Shown: positions 8,660 through 17,644, counted from the stretch's first letter. The stretch: 64,000 nt of DNA from Corynebacterium caspium DSM 44850 (GCF_030440555.1 NZ_CP047118.1:992001-1056000), one strand, 5' to 3'. Made by a program: numbers and translations. Notes: generated by a model from the sequence alone, not told the origin.

Positions 8660-9172
8660 CTACTCGGTGCTAGCAGGCTGTGGCTTGTTTAGTACCAAGG
8701 TTTGTAAATACCCCCTGGCGACTAAATCACCAGAGAGGCTGCCATCATAAAATTTTATATTCCAGGCTTGGGTGCGCCGTCCAAGGTGATCGGCGCTAGC
8801 CATGGCCATAATTTTGCGACTTTTAGCTCTTTTTAAAAAGCTGGTGTTATTACTGAGCCCAACCACCGGGAATCCGCCGGCAGCAGCGATGCCAGCTACT
8901 GATCCCAGGGATTCAGTAATTGCAGCTAGTACTCCCCCGTGTAAATCACCAGCAGGCTGTAAAAGCTGGGGAGTTATTTCTAGTTCGGCCGCTGCTAGCA
9001 CCGGCGCAGTAGCATCGAGGGAGGTATAACGCAGGCCGAGAAGTTTTTCTAAACCTGTGAGCAAGTCATTTAATTCTACTAGTTGAGCTGCGGATAAGGG
9101 ACCATTTTGAGCAGCTGCCAGCACCGCTAATAATTTGCTTAAGTTGGACTTAGCTTTAAATTGTTCATTCAT
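8660..9172 (-). CDS. PaaI-family hotdog thioesterase
   Basis: This 170-residue protein has the hotdog-fold signature 'LHGGVLAAITESLGSVAG' near residue 77. The HGG motif and the following acidic residue on the long helix form the acyl-CoA thioesterase site of PaaI/YdiI-type enzymes. The C-terminal strand 'HLGRRTQAWNIKFYD' is also typical. The N-terminal 35-40 residues are less conserved, helical and leucine/alanine-rich. It is the first gene of a two-gene unit with the methyltransferase and is divergent from gnd. The substrate is unknown; menaquinone-pathway or general acyl-CoA clearance are common roles for such proteins. Confidence 0.8.
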   Translation of the reverse strand: MNEQFKAKSNLSKLLAVLAAAQNGPLSAAQLVELNDLLTGLEKLLGLRYTSLDATAPVLAAAELEITPQLLQPAGDLHGGVLAAITESLGSVAGIAAAGGFPVVGLSNNTSFLKRAKSRKIMAMASADHLGRRTQAWNIKFYDGSLSGDLVARGYLQTLVLNKPQPASTE

Positions 9173-9302
9173 GTCGCCTAGTGAACCATAATTTGGCTTC
9201 CTAAGACGGCAATATTTAGCGAAAACTTTAGATAGAAGCCCGTTTTAGCAGGTTCTCAGAAATTTGAGGAAAGCCGGCTTTACGAAGTGTACTGTAGTGC
9301 CC

Positions 9303-10757
9303 ATGAGCAATTCGCAAAAGAAAGCCCAGGTAGGCGTTATTGGCTTAGCCGTAATGGGTTCCAACCTGGCCCGTAATTTCGCACATCATGGACATACTGT
9401 CGCAGTATTTAACCGTACGACCTCCAAAACCGAGGCTTTTATCCAAGAGCACGGCACTGAAGGCGAGTTCATTCCAGCCACTACTATGGCTGATTTTGTC
9501 GCCGCCTTGGAGCGTCCGCGCCGGGCCATAATCATGGTGCAGGCCGGTGCCGGTACTGATGCAGTTATTTCCCAACTAGCTGATCTTATGGAACCAGGCG
9601 ATATTATCGTCGATGGCGGCAACGCCTTGTATACCGATACCATTAGGCGCGAAAAAGAAATCTCTGCTCGGGGCCTGCACTTTGTAGGTGCTGGGATTTC
9701 CGGTGGCGAAGAGGGTGCGCTAAACGGGCCTTCTATTATGCCTGGTGGCACTGTCGAATCTTATGAATCACTTGGCCCGCTGCTTGAATCCATCGCCGCA
9801 GTAGTAGATGGCACTCCCTGCTGCACCCATATTGGCCCCGATGGTGCTGGCCACTTTGTAAAGATGGTGCATAATGGCATCGAATACGCCGATATGCAGG
9901 TAATTGGCGAGGCTTATCATTTGCTGCGGTATGCCGCTGGTTTAGAGCCCCAAGAGATTTCTGAGATTTTCCGCGAATGGAATCAAGGAGATCTCGATTC
10001 TTATCTAATTGGCATCACCGCTGAGGTCCTTGCCCAGGTGGATGCGAAAACTGGAAAGCCGCTAATTGATGTAATCGTGGATGCAGCTGGCCAGAAAGGC
10101 ACCGGTCGCTGGACTGTTAAAGATGCTTTAGACCTCGGTATTCCTACCACCGGCATTGGCGAAGCAGTATTTGCCCGTGCACTATCAGGAGCTCGTACGC
10201 AACGCGCAGCAGCTAAGGGAAATCTTCCTGCTGGAGAATTAAATAATCTAGAGAAGCTCAATATTTCTCGCGCGGATTTCGTTGAAGATGTGCGTAGAGC
10301 CCTATACGCTTCCAAGCTAGTGGCATATGCCCAAGGCTTCGATGAAATTATTGCCGGCTCAAAGAAATACGAATGGAATGTTGACCCGCGCGATCTCGCC
10401 ACTATCTGGCGCGGTGGCTGCATTATTCGAGCTCACTTCCTAAATCGTATTGTGGAAGCATATAACGATAATCCTGAGGTTGAATCACTCCTCCTAGCTC
10501 CTTATTTCACCAAGGAAATGGGAGATTCTATTGATTCTTGGCGCCGCGTAGTAGTTGCAGCTACTCAGCTAGGGCTACCAATCCCGGTATTTGCGTCTTC
10601 GCTTTCCTACTACGATTCTCTACGCGCCGCGCGTCTGCCTGCTGCATTGATTCAAGGACAACGCGATTTCTTTGGTGCGCACACCTATGAACGTATAGAC
10701 CTACCAGGGCATTTCCATACTTTATGGTCGGGTGACCGCACAGAGGTTGAAGCCTAA
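9303..10757 (+). CDS. gnd: 6-phosphogluconate dehydrogenase, decarboxylating
   Basis: Third enzyme of the oxidative pentose phosphate pathway: 6-phosphogluconate + NADP+ gives ribulose 5-phosphate, CO2 and NADPH. It has 484 residues, the normal length. The cofactor loop GVIGLAVMGSNLA is near residue 10, substrate motif GISGGEEGALNGPSIMPGG near 130 and catalytic GHFVKMVHNGIEY near 182. The C-terminal RDFFGAHTYERID closes the partner subunit's active site. The ATG at 9303 gives the normal MSNSQKKAQVGVIGL start; a further frame extension to 9264 is not family-like. No strong ribosome binding site is seen and TACTGT lies about 10 bases upstream, so it may be leaderless. Confidence 0.96.
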   Translation: MSNSQKKAQVGVIGLAVMGSNLARNFAHHGHTVAVFNRTTSKTEAFIQEHGTEGEFIPATTMADFVAALERPRRAIIMVQAGAGTDAVISQLADLMEPGDIIVDGGNALYTDTIRREKEISARGLHFVGAGISGGEEGALNGPSIMPGGTVESYESLGPLLESIAAVVDGTPCCTHIGPDGAGHFVKMVHNGIEYADMQVIGEAYHLLRYAAGLEPQEISEIFREWNQGDLDSYLIGITAEVLAQVDAKTGKPLIDVIVDAAGQKGTGRWTVKDALDLGIPTTGIGEAVFARALSGARTQRAAAKGNLPAGELNNLEKLNISRADFVEDVRRALYASKLVAYAQGFDEIIAGSKKYEWNVDPRDLATIWRGGCIIRAHFLNRIVEAYNDNPEVESLLLAPYFTKEMGDSIDSWRRVVVAATQLGLPIPVFASSLSYYDSLRAARLPAALIQGQRDFFGAHTYERIDLPGHFHTLWSGDRTEVEA

Positions 10758-10769
10758 AAGACCAAATTC

Positions 10770-10795
10770 TGCACCAGACACACTAAGCTGGTGCA
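10770..10795 (+). other. Hairpin directly before the helicase GTG start
   Basis: TGCACCAG (10770-10777) pairs perfectly with CTGGTGCA (10788-10795), with a 10-base loop. The stem ends one base before the GTG start codon at 10796. There is no T-run, so it does not look like a terminator of gnd. It could limit ribosome access or mark an operator. Confidence 0.5.
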
Positions 10796-12151
10796 GTGAC
10801 TTCTTTTGCTGAGCTCGGTTTACCTGTTCCTGTAGTTCAAGAACTACAGCGTCAAGGTATAACCGAGCCTTTTCCTATTCAAGCCAGTGCCATCCCCGAT
10901 GCCCTCAAAGGACACGATCTTTTAGGGCGCGGACCAACCGGTTCTGGCAAAACTTTCACTTTTGGCTTGCCCATGATTACCAGGCTCGCTGGAAAACCTT
11001 CAAAGCCTGCTCGACCCCGCGGACTAATCCTAGTTCCCACCCGTGAACTAGCTGCCCAGGTCAGTGAACGCCTATCTGCACCTGCTAATGCTATGGGTTT
11101 GCGGGTTATGGCAATAGTAGGTGGGGTTCCAATTAAACGGCACCTCACCGCTTTAGCCCGCCCGGTAGATATTTTGGTAGCCACCCCTGGGCGTGCCCAA
11201 GATCTAATCAATCAAGGCAAACTCTCCTTCAAAGAAGTGGAAATCACCACTTTGGATGAAGCAGATCAAATGGCTGATATGGGGTTTTTGCCCCAAGTAA
11301 CCAAACTGCTTAACCACACTCCCCGAGAAGGCCAAAGGCTGCTATTCTCTGCCACTCTTGATGGCGAAGTAGATAAGCTTGTCAAAAAATTCTTGCGGAA
11401 CCCCATAACGCACTCCACTGCACCTACCACGGCCACGGTCAACACTATGACCCACTATCGCCTGCAGGTGCCCACCAGAGACGCCCGTAATGAAGTAATC
11501 ACAGCCATTGCGGCACGCCAGGGTCGCACAATCATGTTTATGCGCACCAAGCATGCAGTGGATCGGCAAGTTCGCCGCTTACGTCAAGCTGGCATCAACG
11601 CAGCTGGCATCCATGGTGATAAAGGCCAAGGTTCGCGCACAGCAGCTTTAGCAGCTTTTTCCGATGGCAGCGTTCCCGTACTAGTAGCTACTGATATTGC
11701 CGCCCGCGGAATAGATATCGGAGACGTATCCTTAGTAGTCCATATTGATCCGCCAGCCGAGCATAAAGCTTATGTACACCGCGCCGGACGTACCGCACGC
11801 GCTGGGCAAAGCGGCAAGGTAGTGACCATGGTCATGCCTGAGCAAGAAAAAGATCTGGAAAAACTCCTGATTAAAGCAGGGGTTAAAGCCGCTAAAATAA
11901 GCGTGCATCCTGGTTCCAAAGAATTAGCTCAGATAACTGGAGCTCGCATTCCTGATGGTCCTCCTCTAGCGCCTTTTGGAGCTACTACATCAGCTACGTC
12001 GCCAAAGCGGATAGCTGCGCCCAAAAATGGCGGCCGTGGAAATCCTGCGCGCGCTGAAGCAGGTTCTAAACGTGGCCGTCGTGGTGCGCCGCGCACTCGA
12101 ACTGGAAATGGCGGCCAATCGCCGCGTGGACAACGGTCACGTAGAGGTTAA
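10796..12151 (+). CDS. DEAD-box ATP-dependent RNA helicase
   Basis: A 451-residue RNA helicase with all core motifs in order: Q motif near the N-terminus (FAELGLP...EPFPIQASAIP), motif I GPTGSGKT, Ia PTRELA, TPGR, II DEAD, III SAT, V ATDIAARGIDIGD and VI HRAGRTARAG. The last 60 residues are a basic RG/RR-rich tail (GGRGNPARAEAGSKRGRRGA...), typical of RhlE/CsdA-type enzymes and used for unspecific RNA binding. Such helicases help ribosome assembly and RNA decay, often in the cold. The start is GTG at 10796, 38 bp after gnd. No Shine-Dalgarno is evident because the preceding bases form a hairpin. Confidence 0.93.
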   Translation: MTSFAELGLPVPVVQELQRQGITEPFPIQASAIPDALKGHDLLGRGPTGSGKTFTFGLPMITRLAGKPSKPARPRGLILVPTRELAAQVSERLSAPANAMGLRVMAIVGGVPIKRHLTALARPVDILVATPGRAQDLINQGKLSFKEVEITTLDEADQMADMGFLPQVTKLLNHTPREGQRLLFSATLDGEVDKLVKKFLRNPITHSTAPTTATVNTMTHYRLQVPTRDARNEVITAIAARQGRTIMFMRTKHAVDRQVRRLRQAGINAAGIHGDKGQGSRTAALAAFSDGSVPVLVATDIAARGIDIGDVSLVVHIDPPAEHKAYVHRAGRTARAGQSGKVVTMVMPEQEKDLEKLLIKAGVKAAKISVHPGSKELAQITGARIPDGPPLAPFGATTSATSPKRIAAPKNGGRGNPARAEAGSKRGRRGAPRTRTGNGGQSPRGQRSRRG

Positions 12152-12162
12152 TAAAGCTAAGC

Positions 12163-12174
12163 TATAGCGCTATA
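12163..12174. promoter_or_regulatory. 12-bp palindrome just before the first CNNM gene
   Basis: TATAGCGCTATA is a perfect dyad ending two bases before the ATG at 12177. Its left arm could also be the -10 of a leaderless promoter (TATAGC, 8 bases from the ATG). An operator laid over a leaderless start is one reading; chance is possible at this size. Confidence 0.35.
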
Positions 12175-12176
12175 CC

Positions 12177-13559
12177 ATGGACATACTCATAAGCATCTTT
12201 GCCCTAATCGGATTTATAGTTCTAACCGCAAGTACCGGCCTCTTTGTGGCGATTGAATTCGCGCTTACCGGTTTAGAGAAATCTACCGTGGATGCCGACG
12301 TCAAAGAACGTGGCGACCGGCTTTCCCTAGCTGTGCAAAGAGATTTTTCTAATCTTTCTTTTGCGCTTTCTGGGGCACAGCTTGGCATTACGGTAACTAC
12401 ACTGGCTACTGGCTTTTTAGCCGAACCAATTTTAGCGAAATTCTTTTCTCCACTACTGGAGTTGATCGGATTAAATGCCGAAATGACTTCTACAGTGGCA
12501 CTAGTATTAGCTCTACTAATAGCTACTACTTTGTCCATGGTTTTCGGGGAACTAGTTCCAAAGAACTGGGCGATTACCGATCCACTCAAAGTTGCTCGCT
12601 TTGTGGTTCCCCCGGTTAATGCTTTCAATATAACCTTTAAATGGTTCATCCGAAGCATGAATTCCGCAGCTAATTTCGTGGTCCGGAAAATGGGAATCGA
12701 ACCAGCAGACGAACTAGCTTCTGCCCGTTCCCCCCAAGAATTGAGCTCTTTGGTTAGAAATTCAGTACAAGGCGGCAGCATCGATGCCGCGACTGCTGAA
12801 GTGCTCGAAGCTTCCCTAGAGTTTGGCGAATCTACTGCGGAAGAGTTTATGACCCCGCGCAGCACAGTCAATTTTTTGCGCATCGAGGATTCAGTATCTG
12901 ATCTCATAGCTTTAGCCATCGATTCTGGCCATTCGCGATTTCCCGTCGCCGACGGAGACTTAGATGAAACTATTGGCGTAGTGCACATTAAAGATGCTTT
13001 CTCCGTCCCAGCTGAAGATCGCGCCCATACCACAGTGGCCTCTCTGGCCCGGCCGATCCCCACAGTTCCCAGCTCCCTAGATGGCGACGCCGTACTAAAA
13101 GCCGTGCGCTCTGCAGGCTCACAGCTAGTTTTGGTGGCAGACGAATACGGCGGTACTGCCGGCATTATCACCATTGAGGATGTGGTCGAGGAAATCGTCG
13201 GCGAAGTTTATGACGAACATGATGATCGTCTCGCTGAAAGAGAATTTCAACAATTTGGTACCAGCTGGGAAGTATCTGGACTAGTGCGTACCGATGAATT
13301 GGAAGAAACCGTTGGTTATAAAGCTCCCGAAGGCCCCTATGAAACTCTAGGTGGTTTAATAATGGCCACTCTAGGTGAAATTCCCCAGGTAGGAGACGTA
13401 GTGGTGCTTCCTGCTGAGGAAACTTCTCTGCTTGATCAGTTACATCCTGATGCGGTGGGACGCTGGATTGCTCGCGTTACTCTAATGGAAGGTCGCCGAG
13501 TGGATCGTGCAGAATTATCCCCTGTCTCTGATGCTGAAGCTAAGGAATACCAATCATGA
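12177..13559 (+). CDS. CNNM/CorC-type membrane protein with CBS pair (long paralog)
   Basis: A 460-residue protein of the 'hemolysin C' / CNNM family. An N-terminal DUF21 membrane domain has about four helices up to residue 145. It contains the family patterns FVAIEFALTG and SMVFGELVPKNWAI. A CBS-domain pair (about 200-330) includes 'TPRSTVNFLRIEDSV' and 'DEYGGTAGIITIEDVVEEIVGEVYDEHD'. A C-terminal CorC/HlyC domain spans about 350-440. Members act in magnesium or divalent-metal efflux; the haemolysin name is historical. The stop overlaps the ATG of a shorter paralog (ATGA), a common tandem arrangement in Actinobacteria that suggests a heteromeric transporter. Confidence 0.9.
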   Translation: MDILISIFALIGFIVLTASTGLFVAIEFALTGLEKSTVDADVKERGDRLSLAVQRDFSNLSFALSGAQLGITVTTLATGFLAEPILAKFFSPLLELIGLNAEMTSTVALVLALLIATTLSMVFGELVPKNWAITDPLKVARFVVPPVNAFNITFKWFIRSMNSAANFVVRKMGIEPADELASARSPQELSSLVRNSVQGGSIDAATAEVLEASLEFGESTAEEFMTPRSTVNFLRIEDSVSDLIALAIDSGHSRFPVADGDLDETIGVVHIKDAFSVPAEDRAHTTVASLARPIPTVPSSLDGDAVLKAVRSAGSQLVLVADEYGGTAGIITIEDVVEEIVGEVYDEHDDRLAEREFQQFGTSWEVSGLVRTDELEETVGYKAPEGPYETLGGLIMATLGEIPQVGDVVVLPAEETSLLDQLHPDAVGRWIARVTLMEGRRVDRAELSPVSDAEAKEYQS

Positions 13560-14611
13560 GCGTATGGGCCACAGTCTTGCTAATAACTGTTTTATTAGGG
13601 TTCAATGCTTTTTTCGTCGCTAGTGAATTCGCTTTAATTTCCTCTCGACGAGACCGCCTGGAAGCATTAATTTCTCAAGGTAGGCCAGCTGCAGCCAAAG
13701 TTCTTTATGCTACTGAACATCTTTCAATAATGTTGGCAGCTGCTCAGCTAGGCATCACCATTTGTTCCCTGATTTTAGGTCGGGCGGCAGAACCAGCAAT
13801 TGCGCATTTTATTGAAATGCCATTTATAGCTATGGGAGTTTCCCCCGAATTAATTCACCCCATATCCTTTGTAATTGCGCTGCTTATAATCACTTTTTTG
13901 CATATTTTATTTGGCGAGATGGTTCCCAAAAATATTGCTATTGCAGGGCCTGAAACTCTAGCAATGTGGCTAGCTCCAGGGATTATTGGCTGGGTGAAAA
14001 TCACCCGACCATTGGTGGAATTTCTCAACTGGGTGGCTCGCATTACTTTGCGGGCTATGGGAGTAGAGCAAAAAGACGAACTCGATTCCACGGTTGACCA
14101 AGAACAATTAGCGGAAATGATCGCGGAGTCTCGGGCTGAAGGCTATTTAGATGCCGAAGAACATGCCCGCTTAAAAAAAGCTTTGGGTACGGAGTACCGC
14201 ACCATTACTGAAGTGCTAATTCCTTTAGAAAAGGTCTGCACCCTTGATTTTGGTAACGCAGGCCCACAAGTTAGAGAACTTGAAGAATTAGTGGTATCTA
14301 CTGGTTATTCACGTTTCCCGGTTGCTGGACCCACTGGAGCTTTCCTAGGTTATGTCCATATTAAAGACGTGCTAAATAAACTGGCTACCTTCAACGATGA
14401 TGATGTAATTTCCCAGGAAAGACTTCGTCCTTTACTTCCTATTGATGCTCAAACTCCACTAGATGAAGCTTTGAATTTATTGCATCAACGTTCCGCCCAC
14501 ATGGCCCAAGTACGCGATGGCGGCGAATTAATTGGAATTGTCACCTTAGAAGATGTAATCGAAGAGTTCGTGGGCACCGTGACTGACTGGACCCATGAAG
14601 ATCGCATATAA
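13556..14611 (+). CDS. CNNM/CorC-type membrane protein with CBS pair (short paralog)
   Basis: A 351-residue paralog of the preceding gene. The DUF21 membrane domain is marked by 'FFVASEFALISSRRDRLEAL' and 'HILFGEMVPKNIAIAGPE', followed by a CBS pair ending GIVTLEDVIEEFVGTVTDW. It stops right after the CBS pair and has no C-terminal CorC/HlyC domain, unlike its neighbour. This length is normal for the second gene of such pairs, so it does not look truncated. Its ATG overlaps the upstream stop by 4 bp, so the two are translationally coupled. A membrane cation-transport role is known only at family level. Confidence 0.9.
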   Translation: MSVWATVLLITVLLGFNAFFVASEFALISSRRDRLEALISQGRPAAAKVLYATEHLSIMLAAAQLGITICSLILGRAAEPAIAHFIEMPFIAMGVSPELIHPISFVIALLIITFLHILFGEMVPKNIAIAGPETLAMWLAPGIIGWVKITRPLVEFLNWVARITLRAMGVEQKDELDSTVDQEQLAEMIAESRAEGYLDAEEHARLKKALGTEYRTITEVLIPLEKVCTLDFGNAGPQVRELEELVVSTGYSRFPVAGPTGAFLGYVHIKDVLNKLATFNDDDVISQERLRPLLPIDAQTPLDEALNLLHQRSAHMAQVRDGGELIGIVTLEDVIEEFVGTVTDWTHEDRI

Positions 14612-14672
14612 ATAGCGGCTATGTAGACTGAAGTATCTAATCGTTTTAGACGTAGCGGAAGAGGTTGACTAG

Positions 14673-16073
14673 GTGTTCGACTGGGACTGGAGCATGGGAA
14701 GGCATCGCGCCTCTGAAAATAAATTCGCTATTGCTGGTTGGGTAGTTCTCTGGACAGCACTTCTTGCAGTAGCAGTAGCAAGCACCTGGTATATCGCCAC
14801 CAACCGAAATGTTGCGGAACCGGCCACAAATATATCTTCTGGTGCGACAGTTTCTGCAGGTACTACTACACTTGAGAACTCCACTGCCAACGGGGCTTTC
14901 ATTTCAACCACACCGTGTACTGGTCCGGAGATAATTCTTCCCATTGCGATATATCCTGCCAAGTCTGGGGAAACTCTTCTTTCTGAATTCAATGAGGCAA
15001 AACTCCAAGCGGGAACATCTTGCGCAGTAGCAACCCAAACTGAACTTTCAGAAGCAGCAATTCTTATTGCCCCGGACACTCCCGCCACGGCAAAACTTTT
15101 GACCGAATTTAAACGCACCCCTACCTGGGCAGCTTCTCCCCTACCGGTATTTTCTACTGCAGTGGTTGCTTGGGGTGAAGATCTAGCTAATCTTGCCTAT
15201 CCTCTCGCTGACCAGCCTGATGCTGCGATTACTGCCGCTATGCAACGCGAAGATGATCCAATGTCAAAGCTCAAGCAAGATATTGATTTAACGGTAGAGG
15301 CTGCAAGAACAGCTGGAAAAACGGTGGCCGTACCAGCGACATTGGTGCCTGCTGGAGAGAAAACCACCGTACTGCCAGATACTAAAATAGTTTCCGCCGC
15401 TCAGGTACTAACACCGGTTAATCCGGTAAATACCCCGGCTGATCTGCAAAGAGCCACAGAAGTATTTATGGTCTTTGCCGCAAGTAGGCCAGAAACTCAA
15501 AAGCTTGCCAAAGAAGCTCCAGCAGATACTTCCCCTATGGCAGCTAACAGTGAGAAGCTTTATACCTTAGCTACTATTCCTGCCGTTGCTGATTCAATAT
15601 ATCTATTAGATACTTCCGCACGCATGGAGAATCCTAAATTTGGTCAAGCTAAACAGCTGATTTTAGCCGATGCTCAGGAAGTTAAATCCCGTGGTTATCA
15701 GCTCTCGCTATGGAATTACTCCTCCCCCATAAATCCAGGGGTATCAATGCCGTGGCGGGCTAATTTGAGACTCCACCCGGAGGTGAGCGTAGAAAATATT
15801 GCAGCTGCCATAGATGGCTTTGGAATTGCTGGAGTACCGCAAACTCGTACCTCGGTGCTTGCAGCTTTAGATGAGGCCCGAAATCACCCAGGTACAACCC
15901 GAGTAGTTCTCATTACCAGTGGTACCGAGGAAGATATGAGCGATGCAGATTTCGCTCAACGCCTGGGCAATGCGCTTAACACTTCAGATGTAGTACTAGA
16001 AGTTATTCATATTGGCGATGCCCCACGAGACCAAGTATTACAGTATCAAGCCACCCGATTCAGTATCGTTTAA
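14673..16073 (+). CDS. Membrane-anchored protein with a von Willebrand A-like domain
   Basis: This 466-residue protein has one N-terminal membrane helix (about residues 20-42). Its bulk is probably outside the membrane: a Ser/Thr/Ala-rich linker, a middle domain I cannot place, and a C-terminal VWA-like domain (about 300-466). The metal site that normally reads D-x-S-x-S is DTSAR here, so it is altered. The later TRVVLITSGTEEDMSD strand fits a VWA fold. The start is GTG 14673, with GGAAGAGG 8-9 bases before it; an ATG at 14694 (MGRHRASEN) is the alternative and resembles the MGRH openings common in corynebacterial proteins. A terminator follows. An adhesion or envelope-assembly role is inference. 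Confidence 0.7.
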   Translation: MFDWDWSMGRHRASENKFAIAGWVVLWTALLAVAVASTWYIATNRNVAEPATNISSGATVSAGTTTLENSTANGAFISTTPCTGPEIILPIAIYPAKSGETLLSEFNEAKLQAGTSCAVATQTELSEAAILIAPDTPATAKLLTEFKRTPTWAASPLPVFSTAVVAWGEDLANLAYPLADQPDAAITAAMQREDDPMSKLKQDIDLTVEAARTAGKTVAVPATLVPAGEKTTVLPDTKIVSAAQVLTPVNPVNTPADLQRATEVFMVFAASRPETQKLAKEAPADTSPMAANSEKLYTLATIPAVADSIYLLDTSARMENPKFGQAKQLILADAQEVKSRGYQLSLWNYSSPINPGVSMPWRANLRLHPEVSVENIAAAIDGFGIAGVPQTRTSVLAALDEARNHPGTTRVVLITSGTEEDMSDADFAQRLGNALNTSDVVLEVIHIGDAPRDQVLQYQATRFSIV

Positions 16074-16083
16074 AACATAAAAG

Positions 16084-16112
16084 TAGCTCCCTTAACAGGG
16101 AGCTAATTTTTT
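16084..16112. terminator. Terminator between the VWA gene and the MerR cluster
   Basis: An 8-bp stem (TAGCTCCC 16084-16091 with GGGAGCTA 16098-16105) is followed by a T-run on the plus strand (16107-16112). On the minus strand it is followed by ACTTTTATGTTTT. It can end both the VWA gene and the minus-strand regulator cluster. Confidence 0.85.
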
Positions 16113-16152
16113 GAGGTAACGCTAAGCTGCGGCTAAAGCTAAGGTTATTGCC

Positions 16153-16719
16153 TTAAGAACTGCGCCGAGCCTTACGCCTGGCAGCAAGATCATCACGAGC
16201 TACTGCGGCTGCATTATGGTGTGCTTCTAGCACAGGATCAATTCTTTCTGAGGGGAAATTCGAGATAGTTCCGGATAGTTCCTTAACGATTCCTGGAACT
16301 GCAATACCAAAAACGCCTTGTCCACCGGCAAGTAAATCGATAACTTCATTAGAAGAACGGCACTCATAAACGGTGGTGCCATCAGAAACTAAGGTAATTC
16401 CGGCTAAATCTTCTACTCCACGGTCACGTAAACGATCTACGGCTTGGCGGATATTTTGCAAGGAAATTCCGGTATCTAGTAAACGTTTTACGATTTTTAA
16501 TACCAAAATATCTCGGAAAGAGTAAAGCCGTTGAGATCCAGATCCTCTGGCCCCGCGCACCGAAGGTCGTACCAAATTTGTGCGTGCCCAGTAATCAAGT
16601 TGACGATAAGTAATCCCCGCAACCTGGCAAGCTATAGGTACTCGGTAGCCGACCTGTTCGGTGGGAGCTAGGTCAAAGAGGGTTCCCTGAACAGCTGCGT
16701 CCTGTTGCGGTGTAGTCAC
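16153..16719 (-). CDS. MerR-family regulator (second MerR of the odhI cluster, Rv1830/cg1633 type)
   Basis: A 188-residue protein with a MerR-type winged helix near residues 24-95 (ITYRQLDYWARTNLVRPSVR...RLYSFRDILVLKIVKRLLDTG). The C-terminal part is a family-specific regulatory region (ECRSSNEVIDLLAGGQGVFGIAV). By order it is the last gene of secA2-odhI-ftsR-merR, matching garA-Rv1828-Rv1829-Rv1830 in mycobacteria without the DUF151 gene in between. The start is GTG 16719. A gap of 169 bp separates it from ftsR, so it may have its own promoter. Target genes are not known from sequence. Confidence 0.85.
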   Translation of the reverse strand: MTTPQQDAAVQGTLFDLAPTEQVGYRVPIACQVAGITYRQLDYWARTNLVRPSVRGARGSGSQRLYSFRDILVLKIVKRLLDTGISLQNIRQAVDRLRDRGVEDLAGITLVSDGTTVYECRSSNEVIDLLAGGQGVFGIAVPGIVKELSGTISNFPSERIDPVLEAHHNAAAVARDDLAARRKARRSS

Positions 16720-16888
16720 TAATACTCCAAAGCGGTATAGAATTGGTCGGCGCGTGGTGCGTTGTTAAGGATCACAATAGTCCACTTTCACATTAACCAC
16801 ACACGACACGCCAGAAACTTCAACCTCAACTTTAACTTGAACCCCATCTTAAAGATAGTTTTCAGATACAACTGTTGAAAAATGGTAT

Positions 16889-17644
16889 TTAGTTCTTGGG
16901 TTTAGTTAGCTCATTTTTAACTAAAGAAGCATGTAAAGAGACCATTAGGGCGCTAAGCTGCTGCCCCAATTCCTCGCCTCGAGCCTGTGCTCCAGGGCTA
17001 CGAGACTGCATTACTGGCTTAGTAACTTGGCTAATCACATCAGCTTGACGCCGCGCCGCTAGCCTAACAGCACGCAAGTGGCGCACATCAATACCAAAGC
17101 CTTCTAAAGCCACAATATTATTAATAATGGCTACATCGTCATTATTAAAAAATCCGGCTGCATCAGGACAAATAAGGCCAGCTTCTAGGAGCTCTACTAA
17201 GAACTCCACTGAAATTCCGGACTTTTCAGCTAATTCTGCATCACTTAAGCGGATAGCTATTGGGGTGCGAAAATTCTCTGGACCCACCATTAGATTCGCA
17301 TCAGAAGCGGTGAGTAAGGCAGTAACTTCGCCGGAGTCCATGGCGGTTAACTGTTGCCGAATAACTTTTAGCGGCAGATAGTTATCGCGCTGCGTGATCA
17401 AGATATAACGCAAGCGCGCAATATCTTCATCGGTAAAACGACGATATCCCGAAGCTGTACGCTGCGGAGATACCAAACCTTCGGCTTCTAGGAAGCGGAT
17501 CTTAGAAACTGTAATATCTGGAAATTCTGTGCGCAGCTGCTCCAGTACCACCCCAATTGACATGGTCTTCTTTTTGGGGGCTCGATTAAAAACAGCAGCA
17601 GCCGCATTTGCGGTTTGTGGAACAGCGCTCACAGATATAGCCAA
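16889..17644 (-). CDS. ftsR: MerR-family regulator FtsR
   Basis: A 251-residue homolog of C. glutamicum FtsR (Cg1631), described as an activator of ftsZ and so of cell division. The MerR helix-turn-helix is clear: SIGVVLEQLRTEFPDITVSKIRFLE, then QRTASGYRRFTDEDIARLRYI. It sits directly downstream of odhI, as in C. glutamicum. The frame opens at a TTG (17644), preceded by AT-rich DNA. An ATG at 17563 (MSIGVVLEQL), with AAGAAG just upstream, marks where family conservation begins and is a serious alternative start. The N-terminal 27 residues are alanine-rich and low in information. Confidence 0.85.
   Translation of the reverse strand: MAISVSAVPQTANAAAAVFNRAPKKKTMSIGVVLEQLRTEFPDITVSKIRFLEAEGLVSPQRTASGYRRFTDEDIARLRYILITQRDNYLPLKVIRQQLTAMDSGEVTALLTASDANLMVGPENFRTPIAIRLSDAELAEKSGISVEFLVELLEAGLICPDAAGFFNNDDVAIINNIVALEGFGIDVRHLRAVRLAARRQADVISQVTKPVMQSRSPGAQARGEELGQQLSALMVSLHASLVKNELTKPKN

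Noticed and set aside
12170..13174. A 334-codon open frame antisense to the first CNNM gene
   Set aside because: It is fully inside a well-supported gene on the other strand, has serine/threonine-rich shadow composition and no family motif.
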